Shown here one piece after another: positions 17,815 through 27,346 of a stretch of 64,000 nt of DNA. Within the stretch, counting starts at the first letter, position 1; each line of letters starts with the position of its first letter. The translations under genes were made by a program, and so were the position numbers. This DNA comes from JAGTVG01 sp964543195 (lineage in GTDB: Bacteria; Bacteroidota; Bacteroidia; Cytophagales; Cyclobacteriaceae). The stretch lies in NCBI GenBank assembly GCA_964543195.1, contig CAZIXF010000008.1, forward strand, positions 1-64,000. The letters are read 5' to 3'. A model generated the notes under the pieces. It made no database searches and was not told where the DNA came from. It was given only the letters and a program-made list of their open reading frames with translations.

Positions 17815-18967
17815 CCTTTAGAATTTTACTATAAAAAGGAATCAGTTGACCTTCGACAATTTTTTTCCAGGTATATTCATTTGAATCCATATAAGCTTGC
17901 TCTATGATTCGGCCGTTTTGTCCTACAATTTCAAAAGCCCTAATAATACCTTTATAAACTGAATGGATATCATCATCAGTTAATATCCCGGACACCTGAT
18001 GTTTAATTAATTTTTCTGTTTCAATCGTTTTATTCGAAACTGTAATCAGACCGGACATCATATATTCCAATATTTTAGTCGGCGGTTGATAAGCATAAGG
18101 TGTGTTTACGGGAGTGTAGGATAGGCCAATGTCGGAAGCTGTATAATATTTGGGTATATCTGGATAGGATACTTGTCCAAGAAATATAACATTACTCAAT
18201 TGTTCCTTTACAAATATAGATTTCAATTCATTCAAATAATCATCAGATCTATAATCACCTAAAATTATAGCGTATATCAACGGATGATCTTCCATGCTTT
18301 TGGAAATTGCTTTTAATAACACATTAATATTTCGGGAAGGAGATAGCGAACCGGAATATAATAGTACTATACTGTTTTTGGGTATGCCAAGTTTTTCCCT
18401 CGTTAAATATCGGTATTTATTCCTGTCTATAATGGTAAATCGTTTATCGCTTACACCAAGAGGAATTATGTTTGTTTTTTTAAAAGAGGGCCATAGTCTT
18501 CGTTTGATTTTTTTTGTCAAGGCCAGTTTATAATTATAAGTTAATGACTCTATCCAAGTTAGTCTGTCCTTTAAGAATCCTTCAAATCGATTAGTGACCT
18601 TTGCTTTTTTATTTTCTACATGGATTGTTCTGACATCAAGAATCCAACGTGGTGTTCCACGAAACAACGTATTAAGTGGAAATAATCCGCTTCCCCTGTA
18701 ATGGAACACATGTACGATATCTATTTTTTCACTTTGTATAATTTCCTTTAATTTCCTGGCTATGACAATCTTTTTTGATAGCTGTTCATTCCTGATATGA
18801 ATTACGGTTACATTTTCTTCATTGAATATGCCTGGTTTATGATTAAATCCGAGATAATATATACTGAAATGTTTATTTGAGGCAAGTAGTGTAGCGTATT
18901 CATAGATATCAGTGAAATTATAAAAGCTCTTTGAACTATGGAAAAGAATTCTAATACACTTATTCAT
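17801..18967 (-). CDS. Glycosyltransferase family 4
   Basis: A 388-residue cytoplasmic GT-B protein. The linker region has NIIPLGVSDKRF (about 162-173), followed by VLLYSGSLSPSRNINVLLKAI near residue 200 and IPKYYTASDIGLSYTPVNTPYAYQPPTKILEYMMSG near 270-305, which is the acidic donor-site region in GT4. There is no signal peptide. It is convergent with GH20 and follows the sulfotransferase gene at 19088 after a 120-bp gap. Donor and acceptor are unknown. The strongest support is the C-terminal domain pattern plus the locus. Confidence 0.88.
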   Translation of the reverse strand: MNKCIRILFHSSKSFYNFTDIYEYATLLASNKHFSIYYLGFNHKPGIFNEENVTVIHIRNEQLSKKIVIARKLKEIIQSEKIDIVHVFHYRGSGLFPLNTLFRGTPRWILDVRTIHVENKKAKVTNRFEGFLKDRLTWIESLTYNYKLALTKKIKRRLWPSFKKTNIIPLGVSDKRFTIIDRNKYRYLTREKLGIPKNSIVLLYSGSLSPSRNINVLLKAISKSMEDHPLIYAIILGDYRSDDYLNELKSIFVKEQLSNVIFLGQVSYPDIPKYYTASDIGLSYTPVNTPYAYQPPTKILEYMMSGLITVSNKTIETEKLIKHQVSGILTDDDIHSVYKGIIRAFEIVGQNGRIIEQAYMDSNEYTWKKIVEGQLIPFYSKILKVSGR

Positions 18968-19087
18968 TGGAACATTTAAATGACATTACATAAAAAATCA
19001 GGTTCCCGAATTTTCACTTAAATGTAGTGATCGTATCTTGGAAAGAGATGTAGCCATAATATAATTGTGATATTTATTATTTGTGGT

Positions 19088-19960
19088 TTAGACTTCATAT
19101 CCTAAATGCTCTAATACAGTTTTTAATTCTTCATTCAATTTTTCAATTTGAGTACTGTTCAATTGTACTTTCCAGTCATTTCTAAGTTTAGAATATTGAG
19201 GTACAAGATTAAAATACCGGCTTTCCTTTTTCAATCCACAATGATCAATAATGCTCTCTAAAATTACATGAGTATTATTAATCAGATCTTCATATTTGAT
19301 CTCAAAATAATTTTCTCCAAAATCTTCTCTGTGTTCTAAAATATTTAGGGTGTCTTTTTTCCAATGTTCTGCAGCAATGATTAAACTATCCTCTCCTTCA
19401 TTTATCATATCCTGGACTTTTTTATCCGCCCACCATAATTCAGTATCACTCCACCAACTGACATTAATAAGAGAGTTGACAACAGCTCTGCCATCCCGGA
19501 TCACATGAATATATTTTGCATCCGGAAACATTTTATGTAATAATCTGATTCGCTGATTATTCGAAGTTTGTTTTCCAATAAAAAAAGGCTTACCGGTATA
19601 CTTAATATGATTGTGAATAACCTTTTTAAAACATTTTTCTTTTTCTACTTCAAAATCATTTTCTGTGGTTAATTGGTTATGAGAAAATCCACAATAATCG
19701 TGATAAATCCTATCGCCTTCATTTGGTTGTAATGGAAACCACCAGGTTTTTTTATTCATTACTATATTATTTTTCAATTGTGAATCTACCCATGGCAAAT
19801 CAAGTAATCTGTGAAAAGAAGGAAGAATTCCAATTTGGGGGTGTCGGTTGGTTAAATTGGATAGCCAACAGACGTAAGGATGAACACTTAAGTAATTAAG
19901 CAACAAGGTGGTCCCTGACCTCCCTGAACCAATTATAAATATAATATTGTTTTCATTCAT
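19088..19960 (-). CDS. Sulfotransferase family protein
   Basis: PAPS-dependent transferase of 290 residues. The 5'-phosphosulfate loop is GSGRSGTTLL (11-20) and the 3'-phosphate site is HVIRDGRAVVNSLI (152-165), with Arg155 and Ser163. The closing HLGYEV resembles the C-terminus of other bacterial sulfotransferases. There is no signal peptide, so sulfation would occur on cytoplasmic lipid-linked intermediates. It sits between GT4 and GT2 genes on the minus strand, which suggests that sugar addition and sulfation alternate on one growing chain. The sulfated position cannot be predicted. Confidence 0.9.
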   Translation of the reverse strand: MNENNIIFIIGSGRSGTTLLLNYLSVHPYVCWLSNLTNRHPQIGILPSFHRLLDLPWVDSQLKNNIVMNKKTWWFPLQPNEGDRIYHDYCGFSHNQLTTENDFEVEKEKCFKKVIHNHIKYTGKPFFIGKQTSNNQRIRLLHKMFPDAKYIHVIRDGRAVVNSLINVSWWSDTELWWADKKVQDMINEGEDSLIIAAEHWKKDTLNILEHREDFGENYFEIKYEDLINNTHVILESIIDHCGLKKESRYFNLVPQYSKLRNDWKVQLNSTQIEKLNEELKTVLEHLGYEV

Positions 19961-20107
19961 AATTTTATTTGCTGCGATGACATTTCAAAATTTTTAAATG
20001 TCTATTTCTTACTAAAAAATTTCCATCAAAAAATTGTAGTAATAAATATTTGCTATTTATAAAATAAAATAATTATGGCATTAAAATTAACAGTTTTCAA
20101 TCCTATA

Positions 20108-21019
20108 TTATAAATCTATATTCTTATGTTTCTTTATTGTATTCCTTAGGATGAATTTATAATAAGAAAAAAAATTATAGATTTTTTTATATCGAAGATC
20201 AAAAAATAATCGCAGAGCTTGTTTGATCCTTCTTATATCTGTTAATATCAAAAATTTTTTAAATGTTATTTTTTTATTTTGTCTCAGATAAACATGCAGG
20301 AGGCGAAAACGTCTTTGAGATTTATTCAAAAGGTATTTATACTTTGAATAAAAATCAAAATAACCTCGAAATGTATTCTCATTAAAAGAAATTCTAAGCC
20401 TGTCATCACGTGCATTTACAACATAGGTTGGATCGCTGATTTTAAGTGCACTTCCATAATTAATCATTAATCTCAACCATAAATCATAATCCTGACATGC
20501 ACTGAGTTTTTCATCAAAACCACCAACATGCATCAACATGTCTTTTTTTGTAAATACCTGATTACCTACCACATTACCATATAGCATATCATTTTGGGTA
20601 TAAATCCCTTCTCCTTTGCTGATTTTATTAAACTTTCCATAGTCATAAATATAATTTGAAAACAAAAATGAATATTCCGATGCATAATTTGATACAAATT
20701 TTGATATTCGTTCAGGAAGAAAATAATCATCATCATCCAATCCGGTAATGAAGGTACCGTTGGCATTTTTAATGGCTATATTTCTTGATACTGGGGCACC
20801 CATAGAATAAGAATTCCTGAAATATTTTATGTTTTTTTGTTCTCTTGATATCTGATTAATCAACAGATCAGTCCCGTCTTCTGAGCCATCATCAATTACA
20901 ATTATTTCAGTATGTTGATATGATTGGTTTAGAATGGAGAAAATGGCTCTTCTTAAAAGTTCCTTGCGATTATGAGTGGGTATATAAATGCTTACCAATG
21001 GAAAATCAGGATCTGTCAT
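20108..21019 (-). CDS. Glycosyltransferase family 2
   Basis: A 303-residue inverting GT-A enzyme. VSIYIPTHNRKELLRRAI (8-25) is the family opening, VIDDGSEDGT (41-50) the nucleotide site, and GLDDDDYF (about 92-99) the DxD-like metal site. The acceptor-side ED-type residue is represented by ACQDYDLWLRL (about 173-183). The C-terminal 90 residues are very basic (RRFRLLHVYLRQNKK, KIYNFFSYYKF), possibly for membrane contact. It is followed in transcription by the sulfotransferase gene at 19088, and its start lies 11 bp after the stop of the GH105-like gene. It is probably in one operon with that gene. Confidence 0.92.
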   Translation of the reverse strand: MTDPDFPLVSIYIPTHNRKELLRRAIFSILNQSYQHTEIIVIDDGSEDGTDLLINQISREQKNIKYFRNSYSMGAPVSRNIAIKNANGTFITGLDDDDYFLPERISKFVSNYASEYSFLFSNYIYDYGKFNKISKGEGIYTQNDMLYGNVVGNQVFTKKDMLMHVGGFDEKLSACQDYDLWLRLMINYGSALKISDPTYVVNARDDRLRISFNENTFRGYFDFYSKYKYLLNKSQRRFRLLHVYLRQNKKITFKKFLILTDIRRIKQALRLFFDLRYKKIYNFFSYYKFILRNTIKKHKNIDL

Positions 21020-21030
21020 ATATAACCTTC

Positions 21031-22173
21031 TTACCGCATTTTATATACTTCTGTAGCAGCCAGTAAAAATGCTCCTGCAGCAAAATCTTCATAATTATTA
21101 GGTTGAACCGGCTCGGGTTTGAAAGAGGGAGGTTGGACAAATCCCAAATACATATCATTTATTATACATGATCTTAAGCCATTCCAGGCATTAATAACCG
21201 CATTTGAATATACTTTTTCTTGTAATATCCCCATATTAATTCCCTTAGCTAAGGCATAACAGATTAAAGCGGAACCGCTTGATTCCTTGCCAGGATATTC
21301 AGTTGCATCCAATAAATTGGTTCTCCATAATCCATCTTCTTGTTGAAAATAAATCAATGCTTCTGACATATTTTTTAGAAGATTGATATATTTAATGTAA
21401 TAAGGATCCTCTGGGGGTAAATATTCCAATATCCTTAAAATGCCTGCAATAACCCATCCATTTCCGCGCAACCAAAAGATCTTTTCACCGGTTGTATTTT
21501 TAATATTTATAAATCTTTTGTCACGATAAAATAATTGATATTCCTGATCAAATAACCTATCATATACCTGCCAAAATGATTTGTTTAGATACATAAAATA
21601 CCTCTCTTGATTGTAAAGATCACCGAAATTTGAAAAGACAGGAGGAGACATAAATAAAGCATCTGCCCACCACCAAAATTCTTCAGAAGGCACATTATTA
21701 TAAATTATACTATCTATTTTGTTTTTTAAACCGTAAAGAATTGTATCATTATTATTAATTCTAGCGTATTCAATTAGGACCTGACCTTTAGCATGATAAT
21801 CAGCAAGATCATTATTTAGGCTAATTTGTATTTCCCAATTTGATCTGCTCAGCCATTCTTCGGTAGCTGTATAATAAACTGTATCTTTAAATATATTGTA
21901 TGATTCAATTGCCCCGATATAAAATGTAGAGGTTGACCAGGAATTTTTTCCGTAATAATACTTTAAATTCTCTGAATGCCATTGAAACAATTTTCTGGCA
22001 GCAGATGTTATGTTTCTTTTACTAATATATGCCTCAGGAACTATTTCTTTACTTTTATTTGCTATATGATTTTTATAGTCAGGAGGAGATATATCATCCG
22101 TTTCATTATTGCATGAAAAAAAAAATAATATCAGAAAAACAGTGGAGATCCAATTAAGATCGCAATAACTCAT
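21031..22173 (-). CDS. GH105/GH88-like unsaturated uronyl hydrolase lipoprotein
   Basis: GH105/GH88 enzymes hydrate the unsaturated uronic acid left by polysaccharide lyases and release it. The 380-residue protein has a signal with lipobox-like FFFSC (Cys21). It also has an (alpha/alpha)6 pattern with DLADYHAKGQ (122-131), WWWADALFM containing the probable catalytic Asp171, WLRGNGWVIAGI (234-245) and ESSGSALICYALAKG (297-311). These are the conserved points of YteR/YesR-type enzymes. It would act in the periplasm or on the surface. Four bases separate it from the beta-helix gene upstream. Presence of a uronyl hydrolase in a synthesis locus suggests that the polymer contains uronate. Activity is inferred only. 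Confidence 0.8.
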   Translation of the reverse strand: MSYCDLNWISTVFLILFFFSCNNETDDISPPDYKNHIANKSKEIVPEAYISKRNITSAARKLFQWHSENLKYYYGKNSWSTSTFYIGAIESYNIFKDTVYYTATEEWLSRSNWEIQISLNNDLADYHAKGQVLIEYARINNNDTILYGLKNKIDSIIYNNVPSEEFWWWADALFMSPPVFSNFGDLYNQERYFMYLNKSFWQVYDRLFDQEYQLFYRDKRFINIKNTTGEKIFWLRGNGWVIAGILRILEYLPPEDPYYIKYINLLKNMSEALIYFQQEDGLWRTNLLDATEYPGKESSGSALICYALAKGINMGILQEKVYSNAVINAWNGLRSCIINDMYLGFVQPPSFKPEPVQPNNYEDFAAGAFLLAATEVYKMR

Positions 22174-22177
22174 CTAG

Positions 22178-24034
22178 TTAATCATTTATGACCTTAAAAG
22201 ATTTTTGATAATTTTCAGTTATTATATTAATTAATATTATATTCGGCATTTTGCTCCTATCAAATCTTACTGGTTCATTTGTGTAAATATCATTTATTTC
22301 CATCAGTTTCTTTCCTGTCAAATCCATAATTATTAGATCCAACTGTACATAATCAAAGGATTCAATATATAAAAAATCATTTTCAAAAACCAGAAGATAC
22401 TCCTCATTCATGTAGATATCCCCGTTTACATCACGAAAGTTTCCACAACAAAATTCATCAAAATACTGTCCTTTATTATTTCTTTCACTTGCCGGGATCA
22501 CTTTATTATCAAGATTTTTATCGGGTCCGAACAAAGGCCAGTTGTAATTACCAAAGAAAAACGGTCTTGATTTCAGATATAATGATTCAGAAATGTTATC
22601 GTTATTTTGATGATTATGTGCCTGTACTGTTCTGTTTTGTATTTCAGTTATATTAATATTCTCCTGTTGAACATAAATAGAAGAATAAGGAAGTATATTA
22701 CCGTATAAAAATTGTTCCGTGGAAAAGCCATCAATTTTTATTCCAGTATCACTGTTCCATTTATATACTCTATTGCGGAAAAAAGTGTTACCTGGTCCTG
22801 CAGGACCCCAAAAGTCATCCACGTGAATGAACTTTACAAGGTTATGTTCAAACAAATTATAATTTGGATAGTTCCCGTGAACTGAAATATCGGATAGCTC
22901 GAATTCAGGACCATAGCAGGTTCCTTCTGATAAAGATCCTCTTTTAGCAACTGGATCAAGTGAATAATTATAGGCAAAAACGTTATTGTTAGCACCAATC
23001 GAAACAATCATCGAATGTCTTAACCTTTTGAAAATATTGTTTTCAATTAAATTATCCGAAGAGTGTCTTCCCGTCCAAACACCATATCCAGTACCTCCTC
23101 CACAATGATAATGCGCATCGGAAAACACACAGCCAAAAACCACAGAGTTAATTGTACTTACAAGTTGAACATGATTAGTTCCTGCCATTTGACTGTTAAG
23201 ACAACGTAAATTGATATTCATACCGATATCAATATAAAAAGTGGGAGACTTGCCTGAATCAATCCTTTGAATAGATAATCTGGAAATACCTGAATTTTTT
23301 ACTGGATCGAGCAAATACAATTCTCTCTTAAAACCAGAATTGTAGTGGTGTAATATCTTTTTATTTAAGTAAATAATATTAGCCCTGATTGAGTCAACCT
23401 TAAAAATCTGACCAATTGCATTTTTTGCCCAATTCTCAGCTTTTGGTAATATACTGGGATCATTTTCAATTTCTAATTCAATAATATCACCTTTATCTAA
23501 AGTCGATGTCTCATTTAAATATATAAAGTTGGATCCTATCGGGCCAACACTATCAATTGATACAAATAATTTTGTTCTCTCCCCTTGAACAGTAATTAAT
23601 GGCAAGTTTCGATTTTCAAGATTGAATTTAAATAAAGTGGTTGTTGGAGATCTGCCGATCAATATTTTATTGCTTGGTATATTTAAAGCATTGTTAAAAA
23701 GATATGTCCCTGAAGGGAAATAGATAACAATGGAATCAGGTGTTGAATCAAGGGCGTTAGATAATAATTCTGAATTATCCGTTTTACCAGTGTTATCCCC
23801 GTTAAAATCCTTTATAAAATTATATTCCTCGAAGGATGAAAAATCAATAAATCTGTTAATATCCTCTGTGTTTGTCAATGTAGTTACCCGGGATTGATGA
23901 CCAAATTCATTGTTAATAATCAATCCAGCCTTATTCCAATTTGAAAGAGAAATTATTTTATCGATCTGGGAAAAGGAAATATCAGTAATGAAAATAGCAT
24001 TAAATAAAAAAGGTAAGCATTTTAATATTTTCAT
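22178..24034 (-). CDS. Secreted beta-helix protein with T9SS sorting domain
   Basis: A 618-residue protein with a signal peptide (MKILKCLPFLFNAIFITDISFSQ). Around residues 90-150 is the pectate-lyase-superfamily opening (TDNSELLSNAL, IVIYFPSGTYLF, NKILIGRSPTTTLFKF). Then come right-handed beta-helix turns rich in Asn (about 250-470) such as NLIENNIFKRLRHSMIV and NLFEHNLVKFIHVDDF. The last 55 residues (DLIIMDLTGKKLMEIND, then FDRSKMPNIILINI) match a type A T9SS C-terminal sorting domain. It is therefore likely to be exported to the cell surface or medium. It may be a polysaccharide lyase or hydrolase; catalytic residues were not identified. Its neighbour is the GH105-like gene, consistent with a lyase/uronyl hydrolase pair. 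Confidence 0.82.
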   Translation of the reverse strand: MKILKCLPFLFNAIFITDISFSQIDKIISLSNWNKAGLIINNEFGHQSRVTTLTNTEDINRFIDFSSFEEYNFIKDFNGDNTGKTDNSELLSNALDSTPDSIVIYFPSGTYLFNNALNIPSNKILIGRSPTTTLFKFNLENRNLPLITVQGERTKLFVSIDSVGPIGSNFIYLNETSTLDKGDIIELEIENDPSILPKAENWAKNAIGQIFKVDSIRANIIYLNKKILHHYNSGFKRELYLLDPVKNSGISRLSIQRIDSGKSPTFYIDIGMNINLRCLNSQMAGTNHVQLVSTINSVVFGCVFSDAHYHCGGGTGYGVWTGRHSSDNLIENNIFKRLRHSMIVSIGANNNVFAYNYSLDPVAKRGSLSEGTCYGPEFELSDISVHGNYPNYNLFEHNLVKFIHVDDFWGPAGPGNTFFRNRVYKWNSDTGIKIDGFSTEQFLYGNILPYSSIYVQQENINITEIQNRTVQAHNHQNNDNISESLYLKSRPFFFGNYNWPLFGPDKNLDNKVIPASERNNKGQYFDEFCCGNFRDVNGDIYMNEEYLLVFENDFLYIESFDYVQLDLIIMDLTGKKLMEINDIYTNEPVRFDRSKMPNIILINIITENYQKSFKVIND

Positions 24035-24148
24035 TTTTGATTATTTCAATTTGCTTTGTGGATTATATTTGTAATCTTAAGTAAAAGAAATATAATCAAA
24101 TTTCGTGCATTTTTAATAAACCAGAAAATAAAATCCTAATATTTCGCA

Positions 24149-25129
24149 ATGAGTGATTTTAAGATTTCGGTTTTAATTCCTGCATATAATGTGGAAAAAT
24201 ACATAGAACAGGCGGTATCATCTGCATTAATGCAACCTGAGACAGAAGAGGTGGTAATAGTGGAAGATGGATCCCAAGATAATACACTTGAGATCTGTAA
24301 AAAACTGGAAAGAAAAAATAATAAAATAAAGGTATTTCAGCATCCGGACAAGAAAAATCATGGGGCGGGCCCGACAAGGAACCTGGCTTTAAAAATGACT
24401 ACACAACCATACGTAGCATTTCTTGATGGAGACGACTATTATCTGGAAAACAGATTCAGTAAAACCTGGAAAATATTTGAGAAAATTCCGGATGCAGACG
24501 GAGTTTACGAATGTTTGGGTTCTTATTTTGAAACACAGGAAAATAAACGGCGATGGAATGAACAAAATCGGCCGTATATTACAACACTAAAAAAAAATGT
24601 AGGCCCTAATTATCTATTTGAGGAATTAATTGCGGGACGAAACGGTTATTTCAGCATAGATACACTGACATTTAAAAGGGAAAAGCTAAGGATAAACGAA
24701 AAAATTTCTATAGGATTCTCCGACATCAGGTTATCACAGGATCTGTTATTCATATGGAAACTCGCTTCTATTCGAAAACTTTATCCCGGAGAAGTTAATA
24801 AACCAGTTGCAATACGACGTGTTCATGATAATAACCGTCATACTAAATCTGAAACTGATTCCGTTTATTATAAAGTTAAAGCCTGGGAGGAATTATTGGA
24901 CTGGCTGATTACGATAAATCTGTATCCTCAAATCCAACGTCATTTAAAAACCCAGATTTTCAGCAAGAAAATTGATTTATCCTTACATATGGAAGACATT
25001 TTAGAACGGAAAAAAATTCAATTAAAATTATTTAAAAATCTAATTAAAGACAATCATCTGATTTATTCAAAATATAACTTGAAATTATTTTTAGCACTCA
25101 CTGAAATTTTTAAGTTTATAAAATCATAA
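24149..25129 (+). CDS. Glycosyltransferase family 2
   Basis: A 326-residue GT-A enzyme. It shows ISVLIPAYNVEKYIEQAV (6-23), VEDGSQDNT (39-47), FLDGDDYYL (about 91-99, the DxD-like site) and a later GFSDIRLSQDLLFIWKL segment (about 191-207). The C-terminus is lysine-rich. It is one of the few plus-strand genes in the main block, divergent from the beta-helix gene and convergent with the next GT4 gene (5-bp gap). That reversed orientation means it has its own promoter in the 114-bp gap upstream, or was inserted separately. Donor and acceptor are unknown. Confidence 0.92.
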   Translation: MSDFKISVLIPAYNVEKYIEQAVSSALMQPETEEVVIVEDGSQDNTLEICKKLERKNNKIKVFQHPDKKNHGAGPTRNLALKMTTQPYVAFLDGDDYYLENRFSKTWKIFEKIPDADGVYECLGSYFETQENKRRWNEQNRPYITTLKKNVGPNYLFEELIAGRNGYFSIDTLTFKREKLRINEKISIGFSDIRLSQDLLFIWKLASIRKLYPGEVNKPVAIRRVHDNNRHTKSETDSVYYKVKAWEELLDWLITINLYPQIQRHLKTQIFSKKIDLSLHMEDILERKKIQLKLFKNLIKDNHLIYSKYNLKLFLALTEIFKFIKS

Positions 25130-25134
25130 TTCCG

Positions 25135-26205
25135 TTATGAATTTTTCTTTCCTATTATCTTCTTATAAAATTCATAATGTTTTTTGCCTACAATGTCCCA
25201 ATTCCAACTTTGTTTTGCATAATTAAAATTTGCTATTCCCAGCTTATTTAAATCTGATCGAAATGCCTTTTCAATAGCCTGGACAGCAGACTCAATGATT
25301 TGGGGACTGTAAAAAGGATTTTTCGTTTCCTGTAAAATTTCTCCCACATTACCGAAATCCGGACCTACTACTACCTTTCCGAAAGAATATCCCAGTATTA
25401 AAACACCCGAATTTAAGTTATTAATCCTAGGGATAAAAACCACATCTGCAGAATTAAAATAAAGATGTATATTGTTATTATCAATTAATTTATCGTTAAG
25501 CTTATATTGAGGATGTAAAAGATAATATAATTTCTGAAATTTTTTTAAATACTTATCGGATGAGAATTTCCATCGTGGTCCTATCAGTATTTTTTTATTT
25601 AATTGGACTTCTTTAAATACATTTTGTATAAAATTCACTTCCTCAAAATTTCTAAGGGTACCAAATACTAATACTACCTTAGCATTTTTAGGTATATTTA
25701 GTTTCTCTCTCGCAGAAACTTTATTTGAATTATTGGGATACTTTTCGTAAATACCATGAGGAATAATTGCGTTTTCAACATCATATTTAAACTCTTGATA
25801 TCGTTTTTTAAAATCATCAAGGCTGAATTTTCCAAGATGAATAATACCATTGGAATATGAATAAACCAATTCGTATAATTTATCGTAGTTTGATTTTTCA
25901 TAGATGGATTTGTTGCCAAATGAATGTCGTGAAAAATTGTGTCTTGTTACTACAATTTTAGTATTATTTTTTTTCCAAATATCAAGGATTTTTTCCAAAT
26001 AAATTAACTCTTTAATATTTGGTTCTGCCCATTTAAATAAAGACTCAGGCCAGTGAATATGTAAAATATCTATATTTTTAATTGGATTCCAGAATCCCGA
26101 TAATCCATATGTTGCATCACATCCCTGATGTTGTATTGCTTCCTTTAAGTCATATGGATATGTATTGTGATACCCGGCGGTATAAAAAGCATAATGAATC
26201 TTCAT
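25135..26205 (-). CDS. Glycosyltransferase, GT4/GT-B-like
   Basis: A 356-residue protein. The N-terminal half has YDLKEAIQHQGCD and IDILHIHWPESLFKW (about 48-62), a segment typical of GT-B enzymes related to colanic acid transferases. The second half has AKVVLVFGTLRNFEEVNFIQ (about 175-194) and FNSADVVFIPRINNLNSGVLILGYSFGKVVVGP (about 251-283), the donor-binding region. No membrane segment is seen. It is convergent with the plus-strand GT2 gene. The 267-bp gap upstream (26206-26472) shows only short, broken open frames. Substrate is unknown. Confidence 0.85.
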   Translation of the reverse strand: MKIHYAFYTAGYHNTYPYDLKEAIQHQGCDATYGLSGFWNPIKNIDILHIHWPESLFKWAEPNIKELIYLEKILDIWKKNNTKIVVTRHNFSRHSFGNKSIYEKSNYDKLYELVYSYSNGIIHLGKFSLDDFKKRYQEFKYDVENAIIPHGIYEKYPNNSNKVSAREKLNIPKNAKVVLVFGTLRNFEEVNFIQNVFKEVQLNKKILIGPRWKFSSDKYLKKFQKLYYLLHPQYKLNDKLIDNNNIHLYFNSADVVFIPRINNLNSGVLILGYSFGKVVVGPDFGNVGEILQETKNPFYSPQIIESAVQAIEKAFRSDLNKLGIANFNYAKQSWNWDIVGKKHYEFYKKIIGKKNS

Positions 26206-26472
26206 ATTAAATAAAAAATATTAAAAGATCTAACCTGTCCAGGACACTTCAAATGTTTGATTTTGCCATCGATATATTGTTACAGGCCACTGCAAATAAA
26301 GAAAAATATGGCATAAATGTGGAAAACAAATAATTCCGGACATTTTATTACTGCCTCACCCCTATAAAGTTGATATGCTTTTAATATGTCATCAACAAAT
26401 TGATTTGCCGGTTTAACTTTTTTGACCAATAAAAATTTTTATGTTCTAAGCTAATAATTGCCTTTTTAATAA

Positions 26473-27237
26473 TCAATAGACTGGTTTATCCACTTTAAAG
26501 ATCTTGTTCCTCCACTTCCTGAGTTGGTATTTTAATAGTTTCATTAAATGATATCTATGCCGCTGGTTAAAAAAAGGTTCATGTTTTATGTGAATCAAGT
26601 AATTATATTTGTAACTATTCCACGGATTATAAGAAATTCCACCATGTTCATAAACGATTAGCGGTTCATCGGAATAATAAATGAATGGAATTTCTTTCTT
26701 ATACATTTTGTATATAAAATCAAAATCAGCCGCAGTATTAAGAATTTTATTTACTTTATAAGGAAATTGTTTTTGAATATTTGCACTGATTAACATGGTA
26801 TTATGTCGAAAAATCGGTCCCTTCCATACCTCATCAGGTCCTCGGAAAACTTTCCTTAATTCTCTATGCCCATCCTTATATTCTGCGAAGCAATCTGCAT
26901 AAATTAATCCTTTTTTATTCATAATTCCAGAATCATGCATATTTTTTAAAGAGCTAGATTGTAAAAAATAATCGCCTGAATTTAAAAAAATAATCCAATC
27001 ACCAGTGACCCTTCTAATTCCCTTATTCATAGCATCATAAATACCATTATCTTTTTCGCTTATCCAATAGTGAATTTTATCTTTTTCTTCTTTTATAAAA
27101 TTCAAACTTCCATCTGTCGATCCTCCATCAATGATTATATATTCAATATTTTCATATGACTGGTTAAAAACACTGGAAGCAGTTTTCTTTAAGCCTTGTA
27201 AATTATTTAAATTAATTGAAATTACAGATATTCTCAT
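26473..27237 (-). CDS. Glycosyltransferase family 2, WcaA-like
   Basis: A 254-residue short GT-A enzyme. Its motifs are ISVISINLNNLQGLKKTASSV (3-23), IIIDGGSTDGSLNFI (34-48, nucleotide site), YWISEKDNGIYDAMNKGI (about 57-74) and IIFLNSGDYFL (about 82-92, the metal site in this subfamily). This subfamily includes transferases for the second or third sugar in colanic-acid-type loci. It starts with ATG at 27237 and follows the sulfotransferase gene at 27347 after 109 bp. There is no signal peptide. The decayed GT2 gene at 28330-29131 belongs to the same broad subfamily. Confidence 0.92.
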   Translation of the reverse strand: MRISVISINLNNLQGLKKTASSVFNQSYENIEYIIIDGGSTDGSLNFIKEEKDKIHYWISEKDNGIYDAMNKGIRRVTGDWIIFLNSGDYFLQSSSLKNMHDSGIMNKKGLIYADCFAEYKDGHRELRKVFRGPDEVWKGPIFRHNTMLISANIQKQFPYKVNKILNTAADFDFIYKMYKKEIPFIYYSDEPLIVYEHGGISYNPWNSYKYNYLIHIKHEPFFNQRHRYHLMKLLKYQLRKWRNKIFKVDKPVY

Positions 27238-27346
27238 GAATTGAGAAGAATAGTAAATTAACCTATCTCATCCTGATTAAAGAATATTATATTGAATTTT
27301 ACATGAGGCTTAAAATTTTGGAGAAAAGTAAAATTTTTTTAATAAT

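Noticed and set aside
26206..26472. A decayed gene upstream of the GT4 at 25135
   Set aside because: Short stretches without stops exist on the minus strand, but nothing matches a known family clearly enough.
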